A DNA stretch of 64,000 bases. Source: Zarea fungicola (lineage: Eukaryota > Ascomycota > Sordariomycetes > Hypocreales > Cordycipitaceae). Shown one piece after another: positions 44,181 to 54,558 of this stretch. The stretch covers positions 34,552 through 98,551 of the forward strand of contig FWCC01000154.1 in assembly GCA_900169235.1 (NCBI GenBank), written 5' to 3'. How positions within the stretch are numbered: position 1 is the stretch's first letter; every line of letters begins with the position of its first letter. The notes under the pieces were generated by a model. The model saw nothing but the letters and a program-made list of their open reading frames with translations. It had not been told where the DNA came from and made no database searches. Position numbers and translations under genes: made by a program.

Positions 44181-45231
44181 GACTACACCGCTGCTTTATT
44201 CATTCTAAGAACTGCCAGGCGATTGTGTTCACTTAGATTGTGCCTCAGCACATAGGCCATTACTGCCAAGGTCCCCAAGTATGGACTCTGTTCAGATCTT
44301 GACCCATGAGTGAACGAGAAACACTCACACCTACTTACAACCTATATAACTCCGCCAACACCCACTACCCCATTACAGGCGAAGCAACCCACGGCCACCA
44401 ATATATCCCAGCCTGATTTCAGCTCTTCTTTCGTCGTACTTTTAACGATAACCACTATTCTTTCTCTCTATAATTCTACTGCGAACAGCAAAATCGGCTC
44501 CAATTCTTCCGCTAGGATATTTCTCAGTTTCTATGTAACCTGGTACCACGGTGATCGAAAAGACTGGTAGAGCTTTTCATTCGCGACGTCACTCGGCGAA
44601 CTGGATTGGTCTCTAGCAGTGTGTAGATGTCTAGCCGCATCTTAGTTACCCTTTTCCAGAATCGTTTCCTTGGCCGTTACCAAATTACCTCTCCCTTGTG
44701 TTTCGCCAACACCTGGAACACTGATGCGACAAGCCCTGCCCCAGCCCTACCTGGCTCTTTGGTCCTGTCTCGATCCATCAACAAGGGGACCAAAGGCATT
44801 ACTCTGAGTCCTATTCCTAAGGCCGGCCATCCGACCTGGGTAGAGAACTCTAAACTTGTTTACGCGGTTTTATATGGCTGCTTCGCCAAAATTCGCCATT
44901 GAATTACCCACTCTTATCCAACTATAAGCTTTAAAAAGTTCTAGTACTATGCTATGGAGAAAAATTCCAGTACAAATATATAATAGATTTTTCTCCTTCC
45001 CATTTTTACTACCTCTCCTTAGCTTTACGAACACGGTACGAATACCAACGCAACGCGATTCCATCAGGTTGGTGATGCGCATATGGTGGAGGCGGTTGCA
45101 CTTGGTGGTGAGAATGAGTCCTTTGACCCTATTCATTACTGGAATGAGCTATATTGCACGCAGCCACTACCAACACCACGATCCTTGGCCCTTAAAATCA
45201 GCCGTAGCATAGCAATCCCGCGAAATCTACT

Positions 45232-45696
45232 CTACTCCAGCGAAAGAGTCATGAAGATACTATCGTCTCCAGCAACAGCAACGTAATCCCCAAACGGCTG
45301 GCACAGGCCAAACCCAAAGCTCCCATAAAGTCGCTGAGCAGCTAAAAAGTCCGTACTGCTTCCCGTTTCCAAGCTCAAATGGGTGTATTCTCTGGACCTT
45401 GCAACAGCAATGATGTGTTGCACAAGAGCTCTTGCTACCCCTTTTCGCGTGTGCTCTCTAACAGTGCGCATAGATTTTATCTCGCCGTGTCGCGGGTCAA
45501 TTTCTTTCAATGCTCCACACCCTAGAAGATCATCCCCTTCCCAAGCTGTGTAGAATGTGATGCTGGATTGCCGGAGCTGAGAGAGATCTAGGGCGTAGCC
45601 GGTCTCTGGGGGCCCTTTGCTCTGGAGATCGGTCACATGATGGAGAATCAGTGATTGTACTTGAGAACTACTGAGATCGTCTGTTTTCAGGAGCAT
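45232..45696 (-). CDS. GNAT-family N-acetyltransferase
   Basis: Single-exon acetyltransferase of 154 residues, from the ATG at 45696. Layout as in small ElaA/YafP-like GNATs: substrate half with ITFYTAWEGDDLLGCGALKE, then EIKSMRTVREHTRKGVARAL containing the acetyl-CoA loop (TRKGVA in the R/QxxGxG/A position), followed by YTHLSLETGSSTDF and AQRLYGSFGFGLC. Close in type to bacterial single-domain acetyltransferases widely found in fungi. It is unrelated in detail to the other GNAT at 34 kb. No partner gene is evident. Confidence 0.9.
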   Translation of the reverse strand: MLLKTDDLSSSQVQSLILHHVTDLQSKGPPETGYALDLSQLRQSSITFYTAWEGDDLLGCGALKEIDPRHGEIKSMRTVREHTRKGVARALVQHIIAVARSREYTHLSLETGSSTDFLAAQRLYGSFGFGLCQPFGDYVAVAGDDSIFMTLSLE

Positions 45697-46148
45697 TTTT
45701 CTGTCTTTTTTTCTCTTGACGATGGAAAGACAAGTCCCGAGACGCAAACAGTCCGAAAAGTGAAAAAAAGGCAAGAAGATCTTTGGTCGTGATCGGTGGA
45801 TTGCAAAAACGTGCCAACTGAAGGGATCCAATGATGCTTATGGAATCTGTGAAAAGCATTGATCTTGGCCGTGCGTGTTTTATGAGTACTCCGTGCACTT
45901 GTGGGGAAATTCCGCGTCGGTAGCTCTGACTCAGAGCTTCCTTCGGGATATTTAATCTGCCTCTAACAGTACGGATAACTATATCAAAATTGTATTAGTT
46001 ACATGCAAAGATAGTAGAGCGATAATTAATATCCTAACTTTAGCAACCGAGCTGTTTTCAGAAGGCATCAAGCAAATTTAGTGCCTCTACACTGTTCGTT
46101 GAATACTGACTTGGCATCGCGGCATCAATATTGACCAATAATAATTCA
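45697..46148. other. Intergenic
   Basis: Upstream of the GNAT gene and 3' of the next gene; no gene seen. Confidence 0.45.
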
Positions 46149-47534
46149 CTACTCCAAACTCCACGTATCGGTCCAGTAGTCATATTTGCCAAAGCGACCG
46201 CCGCCTGGGGTCGAGAGTAGCCTGGATAAGCGTGATATGAGAAGGCTCCTCCATGGAATGTCAACGCCCACCTCCCTCGCCATCATGTTGCACCTAATAA
46301 CAAGTTGCCAGCAGTACGTCAAGTACTTGCGCAACTCCTCCCAGTTGTCTACATGCATCGGGTTGTGCGGCCGCAGTAGCCGACCCATCGGTTCATGGTC
46401 GACAAGATCGAGAATTTCGGTAATTATCTCCGTGGGGAGGCCCTTGTGCTGGAGAACAGCCCGTGTATATGATACAGCTGCATGGGATGGTCGCGGCTGG
46501 AGGCCGTACCACCTACACCGCGCCAGGAAGATGGGGAAGGGGATGGTGGCACTTGGAAGCCCATCCTTGGTGGCAAGCAAGGGTCGCTTGTCATAGCTGT
46601 ACCGTTCAATCGCACCGTCCTCGATGCCGAAGAAGTCGCGGTGTGGAAACTTGGCCACCTCAGACGTGTCTCCGCGTCCTGCGCATTCTCGCATCATGGT
46701 CTGATACAGGCGAGTGTTGCGATAGTCGCGAACGGTCGTCCTGCCACACCCAGTGTCCCACAACTCGGGAAAGCGGTAGCAAATGTTCAGTGCAAGGTAC
46801 GCGTCGAGCGCGGATACATATACTTCCTCCCAGCCCAGTCCCCTGTCGTAGTGGTATTGATAGTCATGCTGTGGCACTTCTTCCTGCGGTTTGGATAGCT
46901 GCCGCCAGTGCTGCATCCCATTATCCGGGTGGGCGCAGACGCGCAGAATGGGCTCCATCTGGTTATGCAAAATCAACGCCTTGACGACTTCCATGTTGAA
47001 GAAGGAGAGAGTCTCATCTCGGACGAACGACCGACGGTAGTCGTACACGTACTGTCGCAAAAATGCCGCCGTCTGTCGCTCCCTGAACGGTACGACACAG
47101 CCGCACTGAAGGTCAGCCACGTCGTGACGACAAGGCGTGGCATTTCTCTGTACCTCGATTGGCAGGTTGCGGCGGTAACGACTATATTTTCCACCGAATA
47201 AATCATCATAATTTCTTGAGCTATTGTAGATGCCCTCCTGAAGGATGCGCGCCCGCAGAATCGTTGGCGTGATCCGATGAATAGCCTGATCCGGGAGCAA
47301 GACCTCTTCCACGCCAGGAGGGTTGTAAGACTGTTCATACTTGTCGCGCTCACATCGAGTATGCTCCTGAATATTTTTGACAAATGTATCTAGAAAGTAT
47401 GCAAGGTCTTGGATTTGATTAGACTTATTGCGGACAAAGAAGTTGCACGGCTGGGGGCAAGGGTGGTGTGGAAAGGTCGGTCGCAGGTTCGACGTGAGCG
47501 CATCCCACGCAATGTTGTGAACTTGGTGTGCCAT
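46149..47534 (-). CDS. Hypothetical protein, 461 residues
   Basis: Uninterrupted single-exon frame from the ATG at 47534. No domain is recognised with confidence. It is hydrophilic, rich in Arg and Tyr, has no signal peptide or membrane segment, and carries a Cys cluster near the middle (TPCRHDVADLQCGCVVP). Close to the C-terminus LPTEIITEILDLVDHEPMGR resembles the first helix of an F-box, although F-boxes are usually N-terminal. The length without stops and the ordinary composition argue for a real, lineage-restricted gene. No introns, unlike most neighbours. Confidence 0.7.
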   Translation of the reverse strand: MAHQVHNIAWDALTSNLRPTFPHHPCPQPCNFFVRNKSNQIQDLAYFLDTFVKNIQEHTRCERDKYEQSYNPPGVEEVLLPDQAIHRITPTILRARILQEGIYNSSRNYDDLFGGKYSRYRRNLPIEVQRNATPCRHDVADLQCGCVVPFRERQTAAFLRQYVYDYRRSFVRDETLSFFNMEVVKALILHNQMEPILRVCAHPDNGMQHWRQLSKPQEEVPQHDYQYHYDRGLGWEEVYVSALDAYLALNICYRFPELWDTGCGRTTVRDYRNTRLYQTMMRECAGRGDTSEVAKFPHRDFFGIEDGAIERYSYDKRPLLATKDGLPSATIPFPIFLARCRWYGLQPRPSHAAVSYTRAVLQHKGLPTEIITEILDLVDHEPMGRLLRPHNPMHVDNWEELRKYLTYCWQLVIRCNMMAREVGVDIPWRSLLISRLSRLLSTPGGGRFGKYDYWTDTWSLE

Positions 47535-48027
47535 TCAATGATATCGTGCTAAATAGAATCAGGCCATAGAAAAATGAGTTTGTTGTGTATGGATTTGCGA
47601 TGAGTTCAGAGATGAGAATGGCAAAACCATTAACTAGTTAAGACATGAAGGTTGGTGAAGCGCGGCTGATTCGACCAAACCCAAAAGGTCGTAGACCCCA
47701 TCATCACCGGTCTACGAGCTATGCATGCAACAGGCGGCCCGCAGGCTTCAATCCCATCGCATCACTTCTTCGCGTAGAGGGCTATAGATGGAAATTGAGT
47801 ATACTGATTTCTTTTGGTAGGAGAGAGCTTCCCTCGAGCATCATTAGTCACGGAATTCAGCGTCAGCTTTACGTCGACCTGATTTTATTCGGCGCAAGTA
47901 ACCTCTTACTGAAAGCGCTGTTGTCAGCTTCAGCTTGACCCCCACACCAATTCGCTGTTGAGGCTATGTAAGCGTTTCTGATTGTGGCGCAGTAATTCAT
48001 TCCTGGATTTATTTTCATAGATTTTAA
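47535..48027. other. Divergent intergenic region
   Basis: Between the divergent hypothetical gene and the HET gene; no gene seen. Confidence 0.45.
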
Positions 48028-49797
48028 ATGCGTCTAAATCATGCCTTCAAGATTAACATAATCATGTCGTCAACGTCTGCTCAGGCAGTCGAGTCTGCTA
48101 AGTGTTGGCTCACTCAATGCCTCTCCTCTCACGAATCATGCCAGAAACGAGCTCGACTGAGTACCATCTGGTCCAGCGACAATATACACATCATCCGTGA
48201 TCTTGGGCCAGGTGATATGATGCCCAAACGTCTCTTGCGCCTAAAACCGTTCTCCGCTTCCAAATGCAGCGAAGGCGACAGCTACAAGCTCTACCTTCAG
48301 GAATTCCAAAAGGGTTCAGCTGAGGAGCAGCCCTATGTTGCGCTCAGCTATTGCTGGGGCGACCCTTCCAGTGTGCCCAAGACCACCCGAGCGAATCTGA
48401 ATAGCCACATGAGTGTCGGTTTGGTGAGCAAAGCCCTGCCGGTGACGTTTCGTGATGCGATTGAAGTGGTCAGCAGATTGGGCTATGAATTCCTGTGGAT
48501 TGATGCCCTTTGCATCGTCCAAGATGACGATGAGGACTGGAAGGAGGAAGCGCCACGGATGGCTGTGGTGTACGGCAATGCAGTTTGCACAATACACGCA
48601 GCGGACGGCATAAATAGCGATGGTGGATTGTTTGCGACAAGTTTTGTCAATTCCAAGAGAGGAATTTTGCAGACTAGGGCGTGGGCGACACAGGAATTGG
48701 CAATTTCGCCTCGTTCTCTCATATTTACTGCCGATGGAGTCCGCTGGGAGTGTCACCAAGCGCAAACAACCCTTGTCGATGGGCATGCTGACATGAAGGA
48801 GAAAAACAATGTCAAGGAGCTGTCGGAAAAGAGTCCAAGGGGTCTCAAAGACATTTTCGTCCTTTTCCGGGATTGGCGTATCCCTGGGCAAGAAGATGAA
48901 GATGCCGAGGTTTTCGACGAGCCACGAATGGACCTCTCATTCGGCATCCAAGGTGATAAGCATGCGTACGTGCCATTTATCGACACATGGTGGGAGCTTA
49001 TATCTCAGTATTCGGGCCGCAGTATGAGCTACGAGTCCGATCGTTTCCTTGCACTAAATGGTATCGCAGCCGTGGCCCAGCGACAGGCACGCATCAGGAA
49101 CACTTGGGGCCTCTGGATAGACTTTCTGGAGACGGAGCTGCTCTGGTACGTGGACTCCGGACCAGAGGGCCATTCCACGAACCGGTTTCTTGCCCCGAGC
49201 TGGAGCTGGGCCGCAATCAAAGACGGGATCGTGAAGAATACGTTTGTTGAGCGCGGTAGCAGCGCGAGAGAAAATGCGTCGCTCATGATTAAGCCTCAGA
49301 TTGGCATTCCATATGGGACGAGTTTCGACCAAAAGCTACCTATACCGGCCTGGACGTCTCGGGACTCGCAGTCTATTGCCCTCAAGGGCGATCTCCGGGC
49401 AGGTGAGATTACTGCCCACTTGAATGGCGATGGTCGCAAGTGCTATACTGTTAAATTGGACGATATCGGACGCTGGTCAGACGAAGAGATCTATAATTTC
49501 AGACCTGATGCGCCTAGCAAATTCCCGGTGGGGGAAACAAAAAAGGTGGTGTGCCTGTTGGTCTGGCACCTGCGCGCCGGAGATTGTGGCTTGAACGAGC
49601 ACGTCAATCTGGCACTGGTGCTGAGGCAGCGGCAAGAACAAGAGGTTCAGTTATACACGGATGATATTGCCGAAATTGATCTCATGGAAGAGCGGACGTT
49701 TTATCGCCTGGGATATATGGAGGCTAGCTTCAAAAACATGAGAGAGACGGAGGACATTCACGAAGATCTGTGGTGGAAGCAACTATGGCTGCGCTAA
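48028..49797 (+). CDS. Heterokaryon-incompatibility (HET) domain protein
   Basis: 589 residues, single exon; a second ATG at 48064 (MSSTSAQ) is an alternative start. The HET domain is recognised by its three blocks in order: YVALSYCWGD near residue 105, YEFLWIDALCIVQDDDEDW near 155, and TRAWATQELAISPRSLIF near 220, where the last is a variant of the usual RGWTLQE. Downstream is the common fungal C-terminal extension with YSGRSMSYESDRFLALNGIA and APSWSWAA. HET domains (TIR-like fold) act in non-self recognition and cell death after fusion of unlike hyphae; most family members have no known allele partner. No adjacent STAND or prion-type partner gene is seen. Confidence 0.95.
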   Translation: MRLNHAFKINIIMSSTSAQAVESAKCWLTQCLSSHESCQKRARLSTIWSSDNIHIIRDLGPGDMMPKRLLRLKPFSASKCSEGDSYKLYLQEFQKGSAEEQPYVALSYCWGDPSSVPKTTRANLNSHMSVGLVSKALPVTFRDAIEVVSRLGYEFLWIDALCIVQDDDEDWKEEAPRMAVVYGNAVCTIHAADGINSDGGLFATSFVNSKRGILQTRAWATQELAISPRSLIFTADGVRWECHQAQTTLVDGHADMKEKNNVKELSEKSPRGLKDIFVLFRDWRIPGQEDEDAEVFDEPRMDLSFGIQGDKHAYVPFIDTWWELISQYSGRSMSYESDRFLALNGIAAVAQRQARIRNTWGLWIDFLETELLWYVDSGPEGHSTNRFLAPSWSWAAIKDGIVKNTFVERGSSARENASLMIKPQIGIPYGTSFDQKLPIPAWTSRDSQSIALKGDLRAGEITAHLNGDGRKCYTVKLDDIGRWSDEEIYNFRPDAPSKFPVGETKKVVCLLVWHLRAGDCGLNEHVNLALVLRQRQEQEVQLYTDDIAEIDLMEERTFYRLGYMEASFKNMRETEDIHEDLWWKQLWLR

Positions 49798-50846
49798 AAC
49801 GTTTGATGTCCAGCAGCTTGTAGCCAGTTGATACCCTCTTGTGCTGGAATGAATCGTCTTTCTATTTTTATAGTTTCGTTTGCTGTTTGCATCCTACTTC
49901 TTTCGCAGCTTCTTTCTTCGTCCTTTGCGCGGTCATCAAACTGGCTTGTTCTACTAACATCGAAGCCGGTCGCTATTGTAGCGACTTTTCTCTGCGCGTG
50001 CAGACCAAAGTTTGATGCAGGAATTTTCTGGTAAAGGGCAGTAAGTTTGCCTTAGGCACAGGTAGTACTGACGAGGGGCCTGCTGCATACGTCACCAAAC
50101 CCGGCTACTCTGCCTCCCACGCCATTACCAGCATGCACCCGTCCTTGCATAGTTCCTTCACCACAATGCACTGTTGGCCGTCTACCTCGTCCAACAAATC
50201 ATCATTTAGGTAAAATCTAGGCAGTACGAACAAGTTTGCAATATTGATAAGATTACCGCTAAATATTTATTACTTCCACAAACAAAAGTCTCAAGTGCAG
50301 CTTGAGCACACTGTGTCTCACATCGGCATTGGGCAACGAGCAAGGGAAGCTTTTACGTCACATGGTCTGCCTTCCGCGATCACCATATCGTGCCAATTAT
50401 AAGCTTTGGCGTTTGCGGGGGATGCTAGTCCCCGCACACACTGCATAAAATGATGGTGAGCATCATGATGTCGTTGTTGCGCATGTCTGGAAGCAGTGTT
50501 AGAGACCGAACACGAGCAGCGCCGTAGTGGTGTAGCACCCTGGACGCTCATTAGACCGACTTTTGCTGAGGGTGTGTTGACGTTGATGAGGCTAGGCAGT
50601 TTAGACTTTTGCTCGCCGCGATGTGATTGAATGCTCACGTAGCTTCAAATGGAGCTGAAGGTCTCGATTTGCCACTGTGGCAACCTGAAGGGAATGGCAG
50701 CTCCATTAAAAGGGAGCTCTCTGCTGCTGCCCGCCGCCCGACTTGAAATCCCATAATAATAATTGAAATTATTCTTCTCAATTCATTAACATTAGCACAC
50801 TTGATTTAATTAATTCACCGACGACTGGATTTATTGACACCACAAT
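49798..50846. other. Intergenic
   Basis: HET 3' region and upstream DNA of the small gene; contains the nested inverted repeat noted separately. No gene seen. Confidence 0.45.
50648..50707. repeat. Nested inverted repeat
   Basis: Perfect 10-bp arms AATGGAGCTG (50648-50657) and CAGCTCCATT (50698-50707) enclose a second perfect palindrome, TTGCCA-CTG-TGGCAA (50669-50683). It lies about 140 bp upstream of the small two-exon gene. An operator or a cruciform are possible; no function can be assigned. Confidence 0.5.
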
Positions 50847-51126
50847 ATGAGTGGCATTACTGATGAAGCAGTTGTCGAGGCACACGACCTGATCCAGGGC
50901 GCTGAGCGACGCGCAAGCCAAGTACGCTATGTGAGATTAATTTATAAATATGAAATTTCTAACTGATTTACTATAGGATAATTATACTCTTGTTACGTCC
51001 GGCCTCATAGATGATGACAACAATGACCTCAAAGAGACACCGGCTGGGAAGGCTGGAGAGGATAAGACGATGCTGGGCAGGGCTGTGGACAAGACCAAGA
51101 ACATCCTGCGCGTAAATAAAGTGTAA
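50847..51126 (+). CDS. Small two-exon gene, 74 residues
   Basis: Found by splicing: exon 1 50847-50921 and exon 2 50977-51126, intron of 55 bp (gtacgc...ctatag with a ctaac branch site). The product starts MSGITDEAVVEAHDLIQGAE, continues SQDNYTLVTSGLIDDDNNDL and ends AVDKTKNILRVNKV. It is charged, with acidic middle and basic tail, no signal peptide, no membrane segment and no Cys. Phase-0 junctions fall exactly between codons. The family is not recognised. Support is the clean splice structure and coding-like composition; an expressed transcript would settle it. Confidence 0.55.
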
Positions 51127-52195
51127 ACACAACTTAATCAAAACCGATTACCTTGAAAAATGAGATGACAATCTTTGTTTTCAACCTTGGCGTGATATAA
51201 CGTTCAACAGATGGTTATGTAAGGATGCAGCGTGGTTGGACGTCGAGCGAACACCAATCAGTAGATGATTCATTCGGCGAGGCAGTATTGCCAAAGCCTT
51301 ATTATTTTCATATGCGTATTGTAACCGCAAAGTACGCTATTCACAGGGCCAAAAAATGGGAATTTAATGCGTCATTGCAGATGAATAAAAATTCAGAGGA
51401 CTCTCCTGTCTTATGACCGTGTTCGCCGCGCAATCCACACTCCTCGCACAGGCATATTTTTTAAAAAAGCTTACAGGGACATCTGTAGATCGTACGCGCA
51501 CAACTTACACCATGCCAATCTTACAGATATATCTTTCTAAAGGTAGACAGCTGCCTAATGTTTCCGCAAGAATAGTTTCGTAGACTTCAAAATAACATAT
51601 ATCCGGCTCAACGAGCCAAATAAAAATACATTCTAGATTTGAACCTGCAACTGGCTACTAAATATAGAGCACGTAGATGGAAAAAATAGCAGCTTTGTTT
51701 CTGGTCGCTTAGATAAAACCTTGGCTGAGCAGCCCGGCAATAGTAATCCATCTGCAAAAAGTTAACCACGTCACTGGTAGTCGAATTCTTGCGTTAACAT
51801 CTCACTAGCCTATAAAGATGACAAGAATATATTCAAATTCTGGGATGCCCAACATATTTAATTCGGAGAGTCAATTTTTCACAAAATAATACTAGTTGAA
51901 TGAGAGTGAATTGGACCAAAGGTGCTATCAACAGGGGGAAGCAGAGTTCGACAGAGCGCCAAGAGCCTTCCGATCTTTACCGGTTCTCACAATTCCAAGA
52001 ACTCCAAAACGGCCCGCCGCCCAGTTTCAGCCATAGGGCCACGCTAGCTATGCTAGGATCGATGGGCCGCTCGTTAGATTGAGGGAGCGGATCTCATACA
52101 ATGTAGGCCAATAACATGTAGAGCAGAACCACAAATCTTGAATGACAACGCAGGGCAATATCGAAGTGCAGCAGAGCGAGACTGAAGGGCAGCAT
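51127..52195. other. Intergenic, AT-rich
   Basis: About 1.1 kb with no supported gene; AT-rich through 51460-51900. Confidence 0.45.
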
Positions 52196-52780
52196 TCACG
52201 GTCTAGCCGTATCTCCCTGAATAGAAGGTTCCTCTTTACTGCCACAAGTGGCACCATGTTGCTTCACCGCCTCTACCGCTGCGAGCAGCTCAGGTCCTTT
52301 GCATTTGAATATAGCGTCAAAGCTTTCCACCAGGTCTGGATGACCCGTCAGGCACTCTCTTGCATCTTGCAAAACTTGTGCTGCAGCATCAGGGTCTAGC
52401 TTCTGAGAAAAGAAACGCGTTATGATTGAATCAAACTTGTCAGTTGTCGGCTTGTCCAGTCTCTCCTATAATAAAAGATCAGTAAAAAGCATACGAGCCA
52501 AAGTGACAGAGAATGTAATTACCCTGACATCAAAGGCAAAATCCTGGGCAGGCACCCACCAACGTCGGCCCAGCTTGAAATCTGCCGCGGGGTACTGTTT
52601 CTGCATTCGCTCCATGTGTTCATCCTGCATAGCGTGAGCTTCGTCGCGAGTTTGTTGTCCGGCGTCGGCCTTTTTTTTTTTTCGAGGTGATTTTGGGTAA
52701 ATTTTGGGATGATTGAACCAGGTCACAGCAAAGTTGAAAAAGAGCCTCGATTCCGTGGATGATGAAGGCAAATATGTCAT
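52196..52780 (-). CDS. Hypothetical two-exon protein, 175 residues
   Basis: Exons 52780-52523 and 52465-52196, intron 52466-52522 (gtaatt...tatag), phase 0. Exon 1 encodes FNFAVTWFNHPKIYPKSP, a Lys run from a 12-base A tract near 52671-52682, and RRWWVPAQDFAFDVR. Exon 2 is helical: FDSIITRFFSQKLDPDAAAQ, VLQDARECLTGHPDLVESF and KGPELLAAVEAVKQHG. The pattern of hydrophobic spacing suggests a helical bundle; no family is recognised. No signal peptide. The A tract is a likely slippage point, but the frame is consistent on both sides. Confidence 0.65.
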
Positions 52781-53524
52781 GGTAGAGCGCGAAGCAAAAA
52801 CTGTCAGGCCTTGTCAGTAGCCTCACAAGCTGCCGCAACATCCGTTTTTATCTATTCGAGGCGGGCGCCACATGCACGAGGCACCGAATGGAAATGGTAA
52901 AGGTTGCGACTCTGGGGGTTGATTGGTTAATTTGGCAGCCGGGATTCTGCGATTACGCCACTTGTTCCTACGGACGCAGACAATCAATATCTATGTAGAC
53001 GCCAGCCACCCAGAACACTTTTCTGAACCTGTGCTACCAACCACTTGGTGTTTTCGGCGCCCTACGTAGCGGAAAGTCATAGTATCAATATAGCTAGCTT
53101 TACTCCATATTATATATCCGTCTAAAATATATTCTACAAATGCACCTATCGTTATTTTAACTACTCATCCCCTACTCTTATCTGAGTCCTCTCTAGCAGT
53201 GACTAATAAAAGATAATTATACACATCAAGTATTAAGTCCTAGCTTAAACTGTTTTTGGAAGATTTGGCTGCATAATTTAAACTGGTTTAGATGTCCAAC
53301 TAGACACAGTCCGTACGTAAGAGAGGCACTCGCTCTAGTGTACTATTCACAAGCTCAAGCGGCCAGCCCAAACATAACCAAGCTTCTCCAAATTTCGATT
53401 ATGCGTCGGAATTGTGCATAGCTCAAAGATTATCAACTCCTTTATTTAGCAACAGCCATTCATTCTACTGACACAGATCTGGAATTTAAGATGGACGGGG
53501 TTGCCAAACTTGGTAAGTCTGACC
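52781..53524. other. Intergenic with AT-rich block
   Basis: Promoter side of the preceding gene, then TA-rich DNA at 53090-53290 resembling RIP-altered sequence. No gene seen. Confidence 0.45.
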
Positions 53525-54558
53525 TCAAAAAGAAAAGACTTGGTCGTCTGTCTTGCTGACAGGACGTGATTTTTGATATCCAAGGGCGTCGGTTGCCTTC
53601 TTAAGGCTACCAATCATTTGAGGTGGGCCGCAGAGAAGAATCTTCGCCTCCTCAGCAGGCGCAGGGAGCCATTTCTGAGTTGTCATTAGTAAAGTGCACG
53701 GGTCAATGAACTGCGACATGAATTCGATTGAGGGTGTACTTACGGTGATCATGTCGCCTGTGACATAGCCAACGCCACCAGTCCAGCCTTCAGGGGGCTG
53801 ATTCAATACATAGTGAATGCGGATACCATCATCCGCCTCAGCCAATGCATCAAGGACGTCCTTTAGAAGAATATCTCGGCTGGTTACATTGGCAAATATC
53901 AAATCAACCTGAGTCGTATCGCCAGTTCCGCGTCCACGGACAATGGCTCGAATAATTTGGAGCATTGGTGTAATACCAGTACCCCCAGCTATCATGCCAA
54001 AGCGGCGCACCATGTTGGGAGTGTATACAAAAGAACCCTTTGGACCGCGAACACGAATGGTTTGGCCAAGCTTTAGAGTGGCCATGTACCTGGAAATGTT
54101 ACCCAGTGGATAAGATTTGATCAAAACATCAAAATACCCAGGCTGATGGTCATCGGAAATTGGGGTGTATGAGCGAACGACTTCCTTGTCGGTTCCATCG
54201 TTTTGTTTAATTGCTGCTCCGATCGAAATATGCTGTCCGATAGGAACACCGAGGATAGATTTGCTTGTTGGGAGCTTGAATCGATATCTGATTTAGACAA
54301 CGCGACCGTCGTCAGCATCATCTGAAGTGGCGATGTACCGATTCAATACACTACGCTCGCCTCTGCCAAGTCCGAAGGAAGGCGACAGAAGCGTTCAGAG
54401 GGGTGCACTTACATGGCAGTATTATGAGATACGATGGTCCTCGCCTCAAGCTCGAACCCCTGAAACTCGTCCGGTATGAGAACAATCTTCAGTTCATCTG
54501 AGCCAGGGAGGTGGTCAGTGGATGAGGGCATCGTAGAAGTCTGGGTGATTGAAGCCAT
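53525..54558 (-). CDS. NADH-cytochrome b5 reductase, apparently soluble
   Basis: FAD enzyme passing electrons from NADH to cytochrome b5. Exons 54558-54413, 54287-53744 and 53674-53525; 279 residues. FAD domain: RSYTPISDD (RxYTxx[ST] flavin motif), [29 protein letters not shown] domain: [19 protein letters not shown], then [29 protein letters not shown] and ILLCGPPQM near the C-terminus. Cbr1 and Mcr1 have an N-terminal membrane anchor or presequence; here the first 45 residues ([20 protein letters not shown]...) are hydrophilic, so the enzyme is probably cytosolic. An upstream anchor exon cannot be fully excluded. The cytochrome b5 gene lies 1.3 kb upstream on the same strand. Confidence 0.92.

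Larger units (their letters stand above)
42115..45231. other. Gene-free accessory DNA with repeat debris
   Basis: Three kilobases with no supported gene. It includes repeated short motifs related to AACAATGTTGCCTA (42185-42199, 42221-42234, 42331-42344), a coding-like minus-strand shard, a hairpin-rich stretch at 42440-42540 and an AT-rich block near 43840-44180. A 219-codon plus-strand frame at 42604-43263 starts at GTG and has no recognised domain. Confidence 0.4.

Noticed and set aside
44870..45136. Slight similarity to the C-terminal part of the magnesium-chelatase-like gene
   Set aside because: Only about 25 of 30 bases agree in one short stretch; not enough to claim a relic.
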